Origin: Prescottella equi
Lineage (GTDB): Bacteria > Actinomycetota > Actinomycetes > Mycobacteriales > Mycobacteriaceae
Assembly: GCF_002094305.1 (NCBI RefSeq)
Contig: NZ_LWTX01000003.1
Coordinates: 124,001-188,000 of the forward strand
DNA length: 64,000 nucleotides
Direction: 5' to 3'
Below the pieces are notes generated by a model. It did not search any database and had not been told where the DNA came from. It saw only the letters and a program-made list of their open reading frames with translations. A program made the translations under genes and the position numbers. Below, piece by piece: positions 16,649 to 25,445 of this stretch; within the stretch, counting starts at the first letter, position 1; each line of letters starts with the position of its first letter.

Positions 16649-17998
16649 ATGGGATCTCCGTCCGTCACCGGGGCCGCCGTGCCGCCGGGTTCGGCCACCA
16701 CCGATCAGCCCCCGAAGTCCAGCTTCAAGCGCGTCCTGACCGGCAGTATGGCCGGTGCCGTGCTCGAGTGGTACGACTTCGCGATCTACGGCATCCTCGC
16801 CGCGACCGTCCTCGGCCCGCTGTTCTTCCCCGGTGACGACGGCGTCGCGAAGCTGCTGCTGGCGCTCGCCACCCAGGGCCTCGGCTTCATCGCCCGCCCG
16901 CTGGGCGGCATCGTGTTCGGCCATCTCGGCGACAAGTTCGGCCGAAAGCCGATGCTGGTCACCACCTTCATCCTGCTGGGTACCGCGACGGCCGCGATCG
17001 GCCTGCTGCCGACGTACGACCAGATCGGCATCTGGGCGACGGTCGCGCTGGTGGTGCTGCGCATGATCCAGGGCTTCGCGCTCGGCGGCGAGTTCGGTGC
17101 CGCGGTGCTGCTGGTCAGCGAGTACGGCGAGCCGAAGAAGCGTGGCTTCTGGGCGTCGTGGCCGCAGGCCGGCGCCCCGATGGGCACGGTGCTGGCGACC
17201 GTCATCGTCTCGGTCCTCGGCTTCTTCCTCACCGACGACGCGTTCGACCAGTGGGGCTGGCGTGTGGCCTTCCTGTTCGCGATCCCGCTGCTGATCGTCG
17301 GCTTCTGGGTGCGCCGCGGCGTCGAGGAGTCCCCGGTCTTCAAGGCCGCACAGGAGCAGGCCGCGAAGGCGCCTGCGGCGCAGGAACGTTCGTCGATTCT
17401 CGAGGCACTGAGCCGCCCTCGCGCCGTTCTGATCGGCCTGGGCATGCGCCTCGGCGAGAACATCGCGTTCTACGTGTACACGGTCTTCGTCATCGCGTAC
17501 GCCACGACGTACTTCGACTTCCACCGCGGTGACATCATCCTGGCTGTGACGTTCGCGTCGCTGTTCCAGTTCGTCGGCATGATCGGCGGCGGCGCTTGGT
17601 CGGACCGCATCGGCCGCAAGAAGGCGATGCTGGTGCCCGCGATCATCCTCGTGGTGTGGGCGCCGGTGTTCTTCTGGCTGGTCCAGCTCGAGAGCCTGCC
17701 GATGCTGTGGCTCGGCGTGTGCGTGGGCGCGTTCTTCCACGGCATGCTGGCCGGTCCGGAGGCGGCATGGATCACCGAGCTGTTCCCGACCCGCTACCGG
17801 TACGCCGGTTCGTCGCTGGTGTTCCAGGGCTCGTCGATCATCGCGGGTGCCCCGGCGCCGTTCATCGCGGTGTGGCTGATCGAGAACTTCGGTGTCGGCA
17901 CCGTCATCGGATACCTGGTGGTGACGATGGCGATCACCGTGGTGGCGCTGTTGCTGAGCCGGGAGACCAAGGGCGTGGACCTCGACGAGGTCGCGTGA
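16649..17998 (+). CDS. MFS transporter, metabolite:H+ symporter (MHS) family
   Basis: A 449-residue, 12-span carrier. The MHS signature GAVLEWYDFAIYG lies in the first transmembrane segment; GHLGDKFGRKPML and SDRIGRKKAM are the MFS loop 2-3 and 8-9 motifs. The family imports organic acids such as shikimate, dicarboxylates and aromatic acids with protons. The start is the ATG after AAAGGA, 41 bases past the P450 stop, so it is probably cotranscribed and brings in the P450 substrate. Nearby frames on the other strand are its mirror. Confidence 0.9.
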   Translation: MGSPSVTGAAVPPGSATTDQPPKSSFKRVLTGSMAGAVLEWYDFAIYGILAATVLGPLFFPGDDGVAKLLLALATQGLGFIARPLGGIVFGHLGDKFGRKPMLVTTFILLGTATAAIGLLPTYDQIGIWATVALVVLRMIQGFALGGEFGAAVLLVSEYGEPKKRGFWASWPQAGAPMGTVLATVIVSVLGFFLTDDAFDQWGWRVAFLFAIPLLIVGFWVRRGVEESPVFKAAQEQAAKAPAAQERSSILEALSRPRAVLIGLGMRLGENIAFYVYTVFVIAYATTYFDFHRGDIILAVTFASLFQFVGMIGGGAWSDRIGRKKAMLVPAIILVVWAPVFFWLVQLESLPMLWLGVCVGAFFHGMLAGPEAAWITELFPTRYRYAGSSLVFQGSSIIAGAPAPFIAVWLIENFGVGTVIGYLVVTMAITVVALLLSRETKGVDLDEVA

Positions 17999-18029
17999 TC
18001 AGGACCGCCGAGTCGGCTGATCCGGCCTG

Positions 18030-18085
18030 ACGATATGGGCCCCGGTCCGATTCCCCGCGTGGGATCGGGCCGGGGCCCATATCGT
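18030..18085. terminator. very long near-perfect hairpin
   Basis: Arms of about 25 bases, starting ACGATATGGGCCCCGG and ending CCGGGGCCCATATCGT, with two wobble mismatches and a loop of about 6. It follows the MHS stop by 32 bases and precedes the hydrolase by 43. It could terminate or attenuate transcription. There is no T-tract. Confidence 0.65.
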
Positions 18086-18127
18086 TCGGCATACTCGACG
18101 GCGGCAGTTACAGACAGGAGACTTCGA

Positions 18128-18889
18128 ATGACCATCGCTCACAAGCTCGTCGGGCACGGCCCGGTCAAGGTGATCGCGCTGCACGGCTGGTTCGGCACGT
18201 CCGAGGGCTGGGGCATGCTCCCCGAGCTCGTCGACGCCGACACCTACACGTACGCGCTCATCGACTACCGCGGCTACGGCGCCCGCAAGGACGAGGCCGG
18301 CGAGTACACGCTCGAGGAGATCTCGGCGGACACCCTCGCCCTCGCCGACGAGCTGGGCTGGGACCGCTTCGCCCTGGTCGGACATTCGATGGGTGGCGCC
18401 GCGGCGCTGCGCGTGCTGGCGGACGCCCCGGAGCGTGTCACCGCGGTCGTCGGCATCAGTCCGGTGCCCGCGTCGGGCGTCCCGTTCGACGCCGACAGCG
18501 AGGCGTTGTTCACGGGTGCCGAGAACGAGGACGGCAACCGCTACGCGATCCTCGACTTCACGACCGGTAACCGGCAGTCGGCCACGTGGCTGAACCAGAT
18601 GACCGAGTTCTCCGTCGAGCACACGACGCGCCCGGCGTTCGGTGCGTACCTGCGCGCGTGGGGCGGGGCCGATTTCGTCGATGCGCTGCCGCAGACGTCG
18701 ATCCCGGTCAAGGCGATCGTCGGCGAGCACGATCCCGCGTTGGGCGCCGAGACGATGAAGGCGACGTGGATGGCGCAGCTGCCGCAGTGCGAACTCGACG
18801 TTCTCGCGAACGCCGGCCACTACGCGATGTTCGAGGCTCCGGTCGCACTGATCACCAGCATGGAGGCCGTGCTCTCCGAGCTGAAGTGA
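18128..18889 (+). CDS. alpha/beta hydrolase
   Basis: A 253-residue hydrolase. LHGWFGTSEGWG forms the oxyanion hole, GHSMGGAAAL holds the nucleophilic serine, the acid is in GEHDPALG and the histidine in NAGHYAMFE, so the triad is complete. The start has AGGAG 8 bases upstream. It is codirectional with the P450 and MHS genes but separated from them by a large hairpin, so it may be expressed at a different level. The substrate is unknown; ester or C-C bond hydrolysis is possible. Confidence 0.88.
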   Translation: MTIAHKLVGHGPVKVIALHGWFGTSEGWGMLPELVDADTYTYALIDYRGYGARKDEAGEYTLEEISADTLALADELGWDRFALVGHSMGGAAALRVLADAPERVTAVVGISPVPASGVPFDADSEALFTGAENEDGNRYAILDFTTGNRQSATWLNQMTEFSVEHTTRPAFGAYLRAWGGADFVDALPQTSIPVKAIVGEHDPALGAETMKATWMAQLPQCELDVLANAGHYAMFEAPVALITSMEAVLSELK

Positions 18890-18908
18890 GCTGATCCGAG
18901 CTGACACC

Positions 18909-18952
18909 ACGGCAGCGCCGGTACCCCGCGGATGGGGTACCGGCGCTGCCGT
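18909..18952. terminator. bidirectional terminator hairpin
   Basis: Perfect 19-base arms (ACGGCAGCGCCGGTACCCC and its complement) around a 6-base loop. It lies between the convergent hydrolase and NTF2-like genes. Confidence 0.85.
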
Positions 18953-18978
18953 CTTCGTGGATCCGGACGTGTTGCCGG

Positions 18979-19467
18979 TCAGGGCTTCCCGGTGAAGACC
19001 GGGTCCTCGAAGGAACGACGGGATCGAACCCAGGAGGGGGACAGGGCGTCGACGATCTCGTCGGTCACGGACTCGTCGAACACGACGATGCGGTCCGCGA
19101 TGCGCCACTGCCCGTCGCGCCGCTCGAACCGGTCGACGTAGCGGCACTTGACGGTCGCCCGGGACTGCGGGCCACCCGCGACGGCGGGCGCCTGCCGCAG
19201 GTAGCACAGGCAGTACGACTCGACGTCCGCCGTGTCGCCGTCGAGATCGATGAGCACGTTGGTGACGTAGTGCAGCGACGAGTCGATGGTGGCGTGCCGG
19301 CTCTTCATGTCCTCGATGAGTCCCGCCACGGTGCCGATGTAGCCGCCGTGGTTGTCGATCGCGTCGGGGAAGTAGCAGTCGGCGACGCGATCGAAGTCCT
19401 TGCGGTCCACCGCCCGCGCGTAGCGGTAGAGGACCTCGGTGATCTCCTGCTTGTCGATGAGCGACAC
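18979..19467 (-). CDS. NTF2/SnoaL-like fold protein
   Basis: A 162-residue protein. A GTG start with GAGAGGAG upstream is preferred over longer readings. The pattern QEITEVLYRYARAVDRKDFDRVADCYFPDA, followed by a C-terminal WRIADR strand, is typical of the SnoaL-like branch (cf. ring dehydratases, ketosteroid isomerase fold, small dioxygenase subunits). It faces the catabolic cluster at 19533-24549, which encodes a second NTF2-like protein. A dehydratase or isomerase role is possible but not shown. Confidence 0.8.
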   Translation of the reverse strand: MSLIDKQEITEVLYRYARAVDRKDFDRVADCYFPDAIDNHGGYIGTVAGLIEDMKSRHATIDSSLHYVTNVLIDLDGDTADVESYCLCYLRQAPAVAGGPQSRATVKCRYVDRFERRDGQWRIADRIVVFDESVTDEIVDALSPSWVRSRRSFEDPVFTGKP

Positions 19468-19489
19468 GCGCTCTCCTCTCGTGACGAAC

Positions 19490-19521
19490 GGGCCCTGCCG
19501 GTGTCGCCACCGGCAGGGCCC
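19490..19521 (-). terminator. terminator downstream of MHS symporter
   Basis: Perfect 14-base arms (GGGCCCTGCCGGTG / CACCGGCAGGGCCC) with a 4-base loop, 12 bases past the stop of the MHS gene. Confidence 0.75.
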
Positions 19522-19532
19522 GAGGGGACGAA

Positions 19533-20888
19533 CTAGTCGACGCGGAGCTCGATGCCCTTGGTCTCCTTGACGAAGAAGATCGCGCCGAGCGTGAGCAGCG
19601 CACAGAACACGAAGTAGAACGCCGGCGCGAGGTTGTTCCCGGTGATGTCGATCAACCACGTCGCGATGAACGGGGCCGTGCCACCGAGAGCCATGTTGGT
19701 GATGTTGTTACCGAGGGCCAGGCCGCTGTAGCGGACCGACGCCTTGAGCATCTCGACGTACGTCACGTAGGACGCACCGTTGACCACCGACACCGCGATG
19801 AACAGGACGGACTGGCCGACGATCGCCTGCCAGATGCTGCCACCCGCCATGAGCATGAACATCGGGACGCCCAGGACCACGGCGGCAACCGTGCCGGTGA
19901 ACAGGACGGGCTTGCGGCCGTACTTGTCCGCCAGGTAGCCGGCGATCGGCAGCGTGATGACACCGAGGACCAGCGCGAGCGACGTGGACAGGAAGGCGAC
20001 GGTCGACGACTGGCCGCCGGCCTTCTGCAGGTACGTCGCCGCGTACACCGAGGCGATGTAGTAGCCGCCGGTGATGAGCGCACCCAGGAAGATGATCTTC
20101 ACCAGCGCCGGACCGGAGCTGCTGAGCAGTTCCTTGACCGGCACCTTCGCGGTCTCGCCCTTGTCCTCGAGCTCCTTGAACTGCGGGGTGTCCTCCATGT
20201 GGTTCCGGATCCAGATACCGACGACGCCGATGACGACCGACAGCAGGAACGGGATACGCCACGCCCACGACATGATCTGGTCGTGCGTGAACACGGAGGT
20301 GAGCGCCAGCGCGGTCAGCGATGCCACCAGCGAACCGATGTAGGTGCCGGAGTTGACCATCGAGGTCTGGAACGCGCGCCACCTGGCCGGAGCGGACTCC
20401 GACACGAAGGCGTTGGCGCCACCCAGCTCGCCACCGGCAGCGAAGCCCTGCAGGCAACGGGCCAGCACCAGGATCGCCGTCGCCCACACACCGAGCGTGA
20501 CGTAGGTGGGCATCATTCCCATCGCCGCCGTCGCGACGACCATCAGCAGAATCGTCCAGGACAGGGCGTTCTTGCGGCCGTACTTGTCGCCGATGTGGCC
20601 GAAGAAGATGCCACCGGGCACACGCAGGAAGAACGCGACCGCGAACGTCGCGAACGTGCCGAGCAGTGCGGCGGTGTCGTTCTCCGAGACGAAGAACAGC
20701 GACGCGATGATGGTCGCCATGTAGCCGTAGATACCGAAGTCGTAGTACTCGACGACGGTGCCGACGATGGCCGCACGCACCACCTTGACGGTGGACTGCT
20801 TCGGCTGGGTCTCTGTCTGCACGGGATCCGGTCCTCGGGCGGGCTCGGGGTTACGAACCGCGGGCTCCACAATATCGTTCGTTGGCAT
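19533..20888 (-). CDS. MFS transporter, MHS family
   Basis: A 451-residue, 12-span symporter. GTVVEYYDFGIYG is the MHS first-helix signature; GHIGDKYGRKNAL and ADKYGRKPV are the repeated MFS loop motifs. The cytoplasmic N-terminal tail of about 35 residues is Pro/Thr-rich. It is downstream of a flavoprotein and two SDR genes on the same strand, so import of the compound degraded by that cluster is the likely role. Confidence 0.9.
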   Translation of the reverse strand: MPTNDIVEPAVRNPEPARGPDPVQTETQPKQSTVKVVRAAIVGTVVEYYDFGIYGYMATIIASLFFVSENDTAALLGTFATFAVAFFLRVPGGIFFGHIGDKYGRKNALSWTILLMVVATAAMGMMPTYVTLGVWATAILVLARCLQGFAAGGELGGANAFVSESAPARWRAFQTSMVNSGTYIGSLVASLTALALTSVFTHDQIMSWAWRIPFLLSVVIGVVGIWIRNHMEDTPQFKELEDKGETAKVPVKELLSSSGPALVKIIFLGALITGGYYIASVYAATYLQKAGGQSSTVAFLSTSLALVLGVITLPIAGYLADKYGRKPVLFTGTVAAVVLGVPMFMLMAGGSIWQAIVGQSVLFIAVSVVNGASYVTYVEMLKASVRYSGLALGNNITNMALGGTAPFIATWLIDITGNNLAPAFYFVFCALLTLGAIFFVKETKGIELRVD

Positions 20889-20930
20889 GGATGGTCCTTT
20901 GTAAGTGTCTGGTGCGCAACACGCTCGGTG

Positions 20931-22391
20931 TCAGATTCCTGCAGTTGTCAGTGCCGTCGACGTCGTCGACTCGCCGCGGGCGGTGCGCGCGGCGTTCATT
21001 CCGGCGATCCGGCCCATCGTGAGGGCGTTCGCCACGGCGTTGCCGCCGCCCACGTACCGGAGGCCGAGGATGCCGGCTCCGGCCTCACCGGCCGCGAAGA
21101 GTCCCTGGACCGGGCGTCCGGTCCGGTCCAGTACCGATGCGTTGCCGTCGATCTCGACGCCCGCGTGTGTGCAGACGAGTTCGGCGGGCAGAAGTCGGGC
21201 CGCGTAGAACGGCCCCTGGTCGATCGGGTCGGGGTCGGCGGTCGATCCCTTGTTCGCGAGGGTGCGATGACGCAGGAAGTCGTCGTCGACACCGTTCGGG
21301 AGTTGGTCGTTCCACCGCGCGACGGCCGCCTCGAGAGCATCGGCCGGCACGCCCATCGCGGCGGCGAGTTCGGTGAGCGTGTCCGCTCGGAGGGTGCGCC
21401 CGGCCTCGGCCTCGTCGAGAATCCGCTCGGGAGCCCAATCAGTATAGCCCGCAGGAAGATTCAGTCTAGCCCTTTCGTCGAAGACGACCCAGGCCCCGCC
21501 CTGCTGTGCGTCGATGATCCCGGTCGAGACCGCGTACGACGCGTCCTCGTCCATGAACCGACGGCCGTCGCCGTTGACGTAGATCCGCGACTTGGGCGGG
21601 AAGCCCGACTGCCAGTGGTGGAACCGCTGGAAGTAGACGGTGGGCAGCATCAGACCCCAGCCCTCGCCGGTGACGGCCGCGTCGACCTGCTCACCGAACG
21701 CCAGGTGGTCGCCCCGGCTGCCCTCGGCGGCCACGACGAAGAGGGAGTCCCCGCCCCGGTTCGCGAACGGGTAGAGGCGGTCGACCAGATCCTTGTTCTG
21801 CGCGAATCCGCCGCTGGCGATCACCACTGACGACGCGCGGACCTCGATGTCGTCAGCGACCACACCGGCCACCCGGCCGTCCTCGACAAGCAGCGATTGC
21901 ACGCGGGTGTTCAGAACCACCTCGACGCCCTGGTCGCGGCGCGCCTTGTCGAGCACCTGGACCAGCCCGTAACCCTGATCCTTGGGCACGTGCCCGCGCC
22001 AGACGTCCTCGACGCCGGCCTGCGCGAGACCCGGCATGTGGGCGTTGGCGGATTCGCGGGCCGGAATCTCCACGCCCAGGCCGATCAGCCACTCCAGTGT
22101 GGGGCCGGCGTTCTCACAGAAGGCGCGGACCAGACCCGGCTTGAGCATCCAGTGGTTGAGGTCCATGTAGTGCTGGAAGAACTTCTCGGCGGTGTCCTCG
22201 ATCCCGAGGCCCCGCTGGACGCTCGTGCCGGCGGCGGTGAACAATCCCGCCGACAGCTGCGTCGAGCCGCCCAGTTCGGTCTGCGACTCGAACAGCAGCA
22301 CCGATGCACCCTGCTCGGCCGCCGAGACCGCGGCCGCGAGTCCCGCTCCGCCGCCGCCGATCACGACGACGTCCCAGTTGTCTTCACTCAT
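20931..22391 (-). CDS. FAD-dependent oxidoreductase, fumarate reductase/3-ketosteroid dehydrogenase-like
   Basis: A 486-residue flavoprotein. The N-terminal dinucleotide motif [19 protein letters not shown] is followed by GGSTQLSAG, and the C-terminal [22 protein letters not shown] is the FAD-binding closure of the FAD_binding_2 family. Relatives include flavocytochrome fumarate reductases and 3-ketosteroid Delta1-dehydrogenases. It probably dehydrogenates or reduces a ring C-C bond. It overlaps the upstream SDR gene by 4 bases. The exact substrate cannot be assigned. Confidence 0.88.
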   Translation of the reverse strand: MSEDNWDVVVIGGGGAGLAAAVSAAEQGASVLLFESQTELGGSTQLSAGLFTAAGTSVQRGLGIEDTAEKFFQHYMDLNHWMLKPGLVRAFCENAGPTLEWLIGLGVEIPARESANAHMPGLAQAGVEDVWRGHVPKDQGYGLVQVLDKARRDQGVEVVLNTRVQSLLVEDGRVAGVVADDIEVRASSVVIASGGFAQNKDLVDRLYPFANRGGDSLFVVAAEGSRGDHLAFGEQVDAAVTGEGWGLMLPTVYFQRFHHWQSGFPPKSRIYVNGDGRRFMDEDASYAVSTGIIDAQQGGAWVVFDERARLNLPAGYTDWAPERILDEAEAGRTLRADTLTELAAAMGVPADALEAAVARWNDQLPNGVDDDFLRHRTLANKGSTADPDPIDQGPFYAARLLPAELVCTHAGVEIDGNASVLDRTGRPVQGLFAAGEAGAGILGLRYVGGGNAVANALTMGRIAGMNAARTARGESTTSTALTTAGI

Positions 22392-23200
22392 GAGAGGGCT
22401 CCTCCCGTCTCGGCGAGAATGCGGTGGTACAGCCCGTTGGACACCAGGCCGCCGTCGACCGTCACCTCACTGCCGTTCATGTACGTGGACCGGTCGGACA
22501 GCAGGAACAGCACCGCATCCGTGATCTCGTCGACGGTGCCCATGCGTCCGGCCGGGATGCTCTGCAGCGAGGCCTTGACGAAGGCGTCCGCTCCCCCGAC
22601 GAGAGCGGTGCCCACCAGCCCGGGATGCACGGAGTTCACCCGGATGCCCCACTGCGCGAACTGTCCGGCCGCCGACTTCGACAGCCCGGTCAGTCCCCAC
22701 TTGCTCGACGCGTACGCCGGCGAGAAGTAGCCGACCTGGCCGGAGATCGACGAGATGTTCACGATCGATCCGCCGCCGCTCTCCCGCATCAGCGGTGCGG
22801 CGGCCTTCATCCCGTAGAACGGACCGAACAGGTTGATCCGCATGGTCAGTTCCCAGATGTCGTCCGGGGTGTCCATGAACTCGCGTCGCCGACTGATGCC
22901 GGCGTTGTTGACCAGACCACCGAGTTCACCCTTGGTGGAGCGGATCTCGTCGATCACGCGGGTCCAGGCCGCGGAGTCCGCGACGTCGAGTTCGTGCGCC
23001 GACGCGCTGCCACCGGCGGCCTCGATCTCGGCCATGACCGCGGAGCTGTCCGCGACGTCGGCGACGCAGACGTGCACGCCCCGTGCGGCCAATGCCTTCG
23101 CATGGCCCGCGCCCATGCCGCCGGCGGCGCCGGTGACGAGGACGACGTTCGGGAAAGTCTCGGAAGTGGAGCCTGCAGAACGACCCGTCGACTCAGACAT
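22388..23200 (-). CDS. SDR family oxidoreductase
   Basis: A 270-residue short-chain dehydrogenase. The start [10 protein letters not shown] overlaps the upstream SDR stop by 8 bases. Classical marks are the NAD(P) motif [16 protein letters not shown], the catalytic Ser in NISSISG and Y-x3-K in YASSKWG. It is part of the run NTF2-SDR-SDR-flavoprotein-MHS on the minus strand. It should interconvert an alcohol and a ketone on the pathway substrate. Confidence 0.9.
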   Translation of the reverse strand: MSESTGRSAGSTSETFPNVVLVTGAAGGMGAGHAKALAARGVHVCVADVADSSAVMAEIEAAGGSASAHELDVADSAAWTRVIDEIRSTKGELGGLVNNAGISRRREFMDTPDDIWELTMRINLFGPFYGMKAAAPLMRESGGGSIVNISSISGQVGYFSPAYASSKWGLTGLSKSAAGQFAQWGIRVNSVHPGLVGTALVGGADAFVKASLQSIPAGRMGTVDEITDAVLFLLSDRSTYMNGSEVTVDGGLVSNGLYHRILAETGGALS

Positions 23201-24029
23201 GGCGCGAACCACCGTCGACGGCGATGGAATGGCCGGTGACATAGCGGGCGCTGTCCGAGAGCAGGAACAGCAGCGGCCCGAAGACCTCCTCGGGCGAGCC
23301 GAGGCGGTGCAGCGGCACCACGCTCAGCGCGTGCTCGAGGGCGGCGGGATCCTCGCGGACCCACCGGGTCATCTCGGTGTCGATGTAGCCGGGGGCGATG
23401 GCGTTGACGCGAATACCCTTGTCGCCCAGCTCGACAGCGAGCGACTCGGTGAGGTGCGCGACGGCCGCCTTCGAGGTGCAGTATGCACCGCGTCCACGGC
23501 GGATGCGCAGCGCCGACACCGACGACATGTTCACGATCGCGCCGCCCGGCGCCATGTGGCGGGACGCGGCCTGCGCGCCGAACAGCACACCCTCGACGTT
23601 GACGTCGAGCACCGCGGCGATCTGTTCGGGGGAGATCTCGTCGACCAGCGCGAACGGGAAGATGCCCGCGTTGTTGATCCAGAAGTCGATGTGGCCGAAC
23701 TCCTTCAGCGCGACCTGCGCGAGCGCCTCGTGCTCGTCCGCCTTGGTGACGTCGATGCGGGTGCCGACGACGCGTCCGGGCGTCTCGGCCAGCGAGTTCG
23801 CGGCGAGCGCGTCGTTGATCTCGTCGGCGGTGGCCGCCATCTGCTCCTCGTTGATGTCGGCGCCGACGACGTTGACGCCGCGGGTGGCGAGACCGGCCGC
23901 GAAGGCCGCGCCCATACCCCGGGCAGCGCCGGTGACGACGGCGACCTTGCCGGCCATCTCCGGGTACAGCGCAGTCATCAGGGACGCGTCGGTGCGGCCG
24001 GGGTTCTGGGTGTCAGCGGTTTCGGTCAT
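23193..24029 (-). CDS. SDR family oxidoreductase
   Basis: A 278-residue short-chain dehydrogenase with [24 protein letters not shown] and YCTSKAA, a complete Ser-Tyr-Lys set. The start MTETADTQN follows GGAGG. The two adjacent SDRs are only distantly similar, which suggests action on two hydroxyl groups rather than a recent duplication. It is the second gene of the IclR-linked cluster. Confidence 0.9.
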   Translation of the reverse strand: MTETADTQNPGRTDASLMTALYPEMAGKVAVVTGAARGMGAAFAAGLATRGVNVVGADINEEQMAATADEINDALAANSLAETPGRVVGTRIDVTKADEHEALAQVALKEFGHIDFWINNAGIFPFALVDEISPEQIAAVLDVNVEGVLFGAQAASRHMAPGGAIVNMSSVSALRIRRGRGAYCTSKAAVAHLTESLAVELGDKGIRVNAIAPGYIDTEMTRWVREDPAALEHALSVVPLHRLGSPEEVFGPLLFLLSDSARYVTGHSIAVDGGSRHV

Positions 24030-24099
24030 GATCGGGTGTTCCTCCAAAAACAATGTTCTGCAAAAGATTCGGGATGCACGTCTGTCGAGCCCCGAGATG

Positions 24100-24549
24100 T
24101 CAGGACTGAGGGGCCTGATCGTCCCGGCGGACGACGCGGCGCGCAATGCGCCACTGCCCGCCCTCTCGCACCACCCGGTCGGTGACGGTGGTGAACCGCA
24201 CGAGGCGGGAATCCCCACCTATCCGGGTCGCGACGATCTGCAGGTAGGCGTGGACCTCGAGCTCGTCGTCACCGACACGATCGACGGCGATGTTGGTGAG
24301 CACGTGCCGATGCGCCTCCCCCGCCACGGACGCGTTCGTGAAGAACGCGTCGGCGAACTGGGTGAGCGCCTCGACTCCCACGACCGGGGCCGGGTAGCTG
24401 GGTGAGTGGAATTCACCGTCTGCCGTGAAGGTGGCCGCCCACTCGGACGCGTGCCCCTCGTCGATGAGGTGGCTCTGCCGCCCGTACAGCTGGTGGATCT
24501 CCACGATCGCCACAGCACCGATGTCGGCGCGTGCCTCGATCCCTGTCAT
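24100..24549 (-). CDS. NTF2/SnoaL-like fold protein
   Basis: A 149-residue protein; the ATG is preceded by GAGGAG. The helix IVEIHQLYGRQSHLIDEGHASEWAATFTADGEF and the ending GGQWRIARRVVRRD are typical SnoaL-like features, similar in plan to the protein at 18979. It is the first gene of the minus-strand catabolic cluster and is divergent from the IclR gene. A dehydratase or isomerase role on a cyclic substrate is conceivable, as for several enzymes with this fold. Confidence 0.82.
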   Translation of the reverse strand: MTGIEARADIGAVAIVEIHQLYGRQSHLIDEGHASEWAATFTADGEFHSPSYPAPVVGVEALTQFADAFFTNASVAGEAHRHVLTNIAVDRVGDDELEVHAYLQIVATRIGGDSRLVRFTTVTDRVVREGGQWRIARRVVRRDDQAPQS

Positions 24550-24609
24550 CACGAACTCCTCGACCCTCGACGGCGCTTCCCGAACGGGATTGCGCCGTCA
24601 CACTCGGTG

Positions 24610-24626
24610 TGCGATATTCGAACGCA
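24610..24626. promoter_or_regulatory. candidate IclR operator in divergent promoter
   Basis: TGCGATATTCGAACGCA has 4-base outer arms (TGCG/CGCA) around a TTCGAA core. It lies between the divergent NTF2-like and IclR genes. Confidence 0.4.
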
Positions 24627-24684
24627 TAGTGCGATTAAGAAGAAGCGTAGGTGTCTCGCCTCACACGAGTCAAGGGAGGGATCC

Positions 24685-25425
24685 ATGGCGTCGGTCGGTT
24701 CCGATGAACGGATGAACGAAAGTGCTGGGAGAACGGGCGCGGTCCAGCTCGATTCACGGATGTCGAAGACGCTGCACAACGGGCTCGAGATCCTCGAGTT
24801 GCTGACGCAACACAAGTACGGGCTTACGATCACCGAGATCGGCGAGGGAATCGGCGTGCATCGCACCGTCGCGGATCGGCTGGTGCGCACCCTCGAGGCG
24901 CACCGACTGTGCCGACGGACCGAGAGCAAACGCATCCTGCTGGGGTCGGGACTGGTGACGCTCGCGGGCTCTGTGGAGCAGGACCTGCGCGAACTCGCCC
25001 GCCCCATCCTCGAGGAGCTCGCGGATTCCGTGGAGGCGACCGCGCACCTCGCGGTCCGGGAGGGCGAGGACTCGGTCCGCGCGCTCATGGTGATCGAGCC
25101 GCGCAACTCGCGGGCGCACGTCGGCTTCAACGCCGGCCAGATCGACCCGATCAACCGCGGGTCGGCGGGATTGGCGATGCTCGCGGCGCTGCCGCCGCAG
25201 GAGGGCGAGCGCCCCGAGGTCACGCGCGCCCGCGAGCGCGGATTCGCGGTGACCTCGGGCGAGGTCACTCATTCGGTCACGGGCATCTCCGCCACGCTGC
25301 CGAACCGCCGGCCGGCCGACCTGGTGAGCATCGGCGTCTCGGTGTTCGATTCGTCGGAGGAGCAGAAGCTGGGCGAGGCGGTCATGGCCGCGGCCCGGCG
25401 ACTGGGGGCGCTACTGCTCCGCTGA
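24685..25425 (+). CDS. IclR family transcriptional regulator
   Basis: A 246-residue regulator. KTLHNGLEILELL...LTITEIGEGIGVHRTVADRLVRTLE is the winged-helix domain, and INRGSAGLAMLAAL marks the effector domain. The ATG with GGGAGGG upstream is chosen; a longer frame runs into the divergent gene. It probably controls the divergent NTF2-SDR-SDR-flavoprotein-MHS genes. Confidence 0.9.
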   Translation: MASVGSDERMNESAGRTGAVQLDSRMSKTLHNGLEILELLTQHKYGLTITEIGEGIGVHRTVADRLVRTLEAHRLCRRTESKRILLGSGLVTLAGSVEQDLRELARPILEELADSVEATAHLAVREGEDSVRALMVIEPRNSRAHVGFNAGQIDPINRGSAGLAMLAALPPQEGERPEVTRARERGFAVTSGEVTHSVTGISATLPNRRPADLVSIGVSVFDSSEEQKLGEAVMAAARRLGALLLR

Positions 25426-25444
25426 CCGCCGCAAGGCGGGTCAG
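25422..25444. terminator. hairpin between convergent IclR and MFS genes
   Basis: CTGACCGCC and GGCGGGTCAG pair around GCAA with one bulge. It overlaps the IclR stop codon and lies directly before the MFS stop. Confidence 0.5.
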
Positions 25445-25445
25445 G

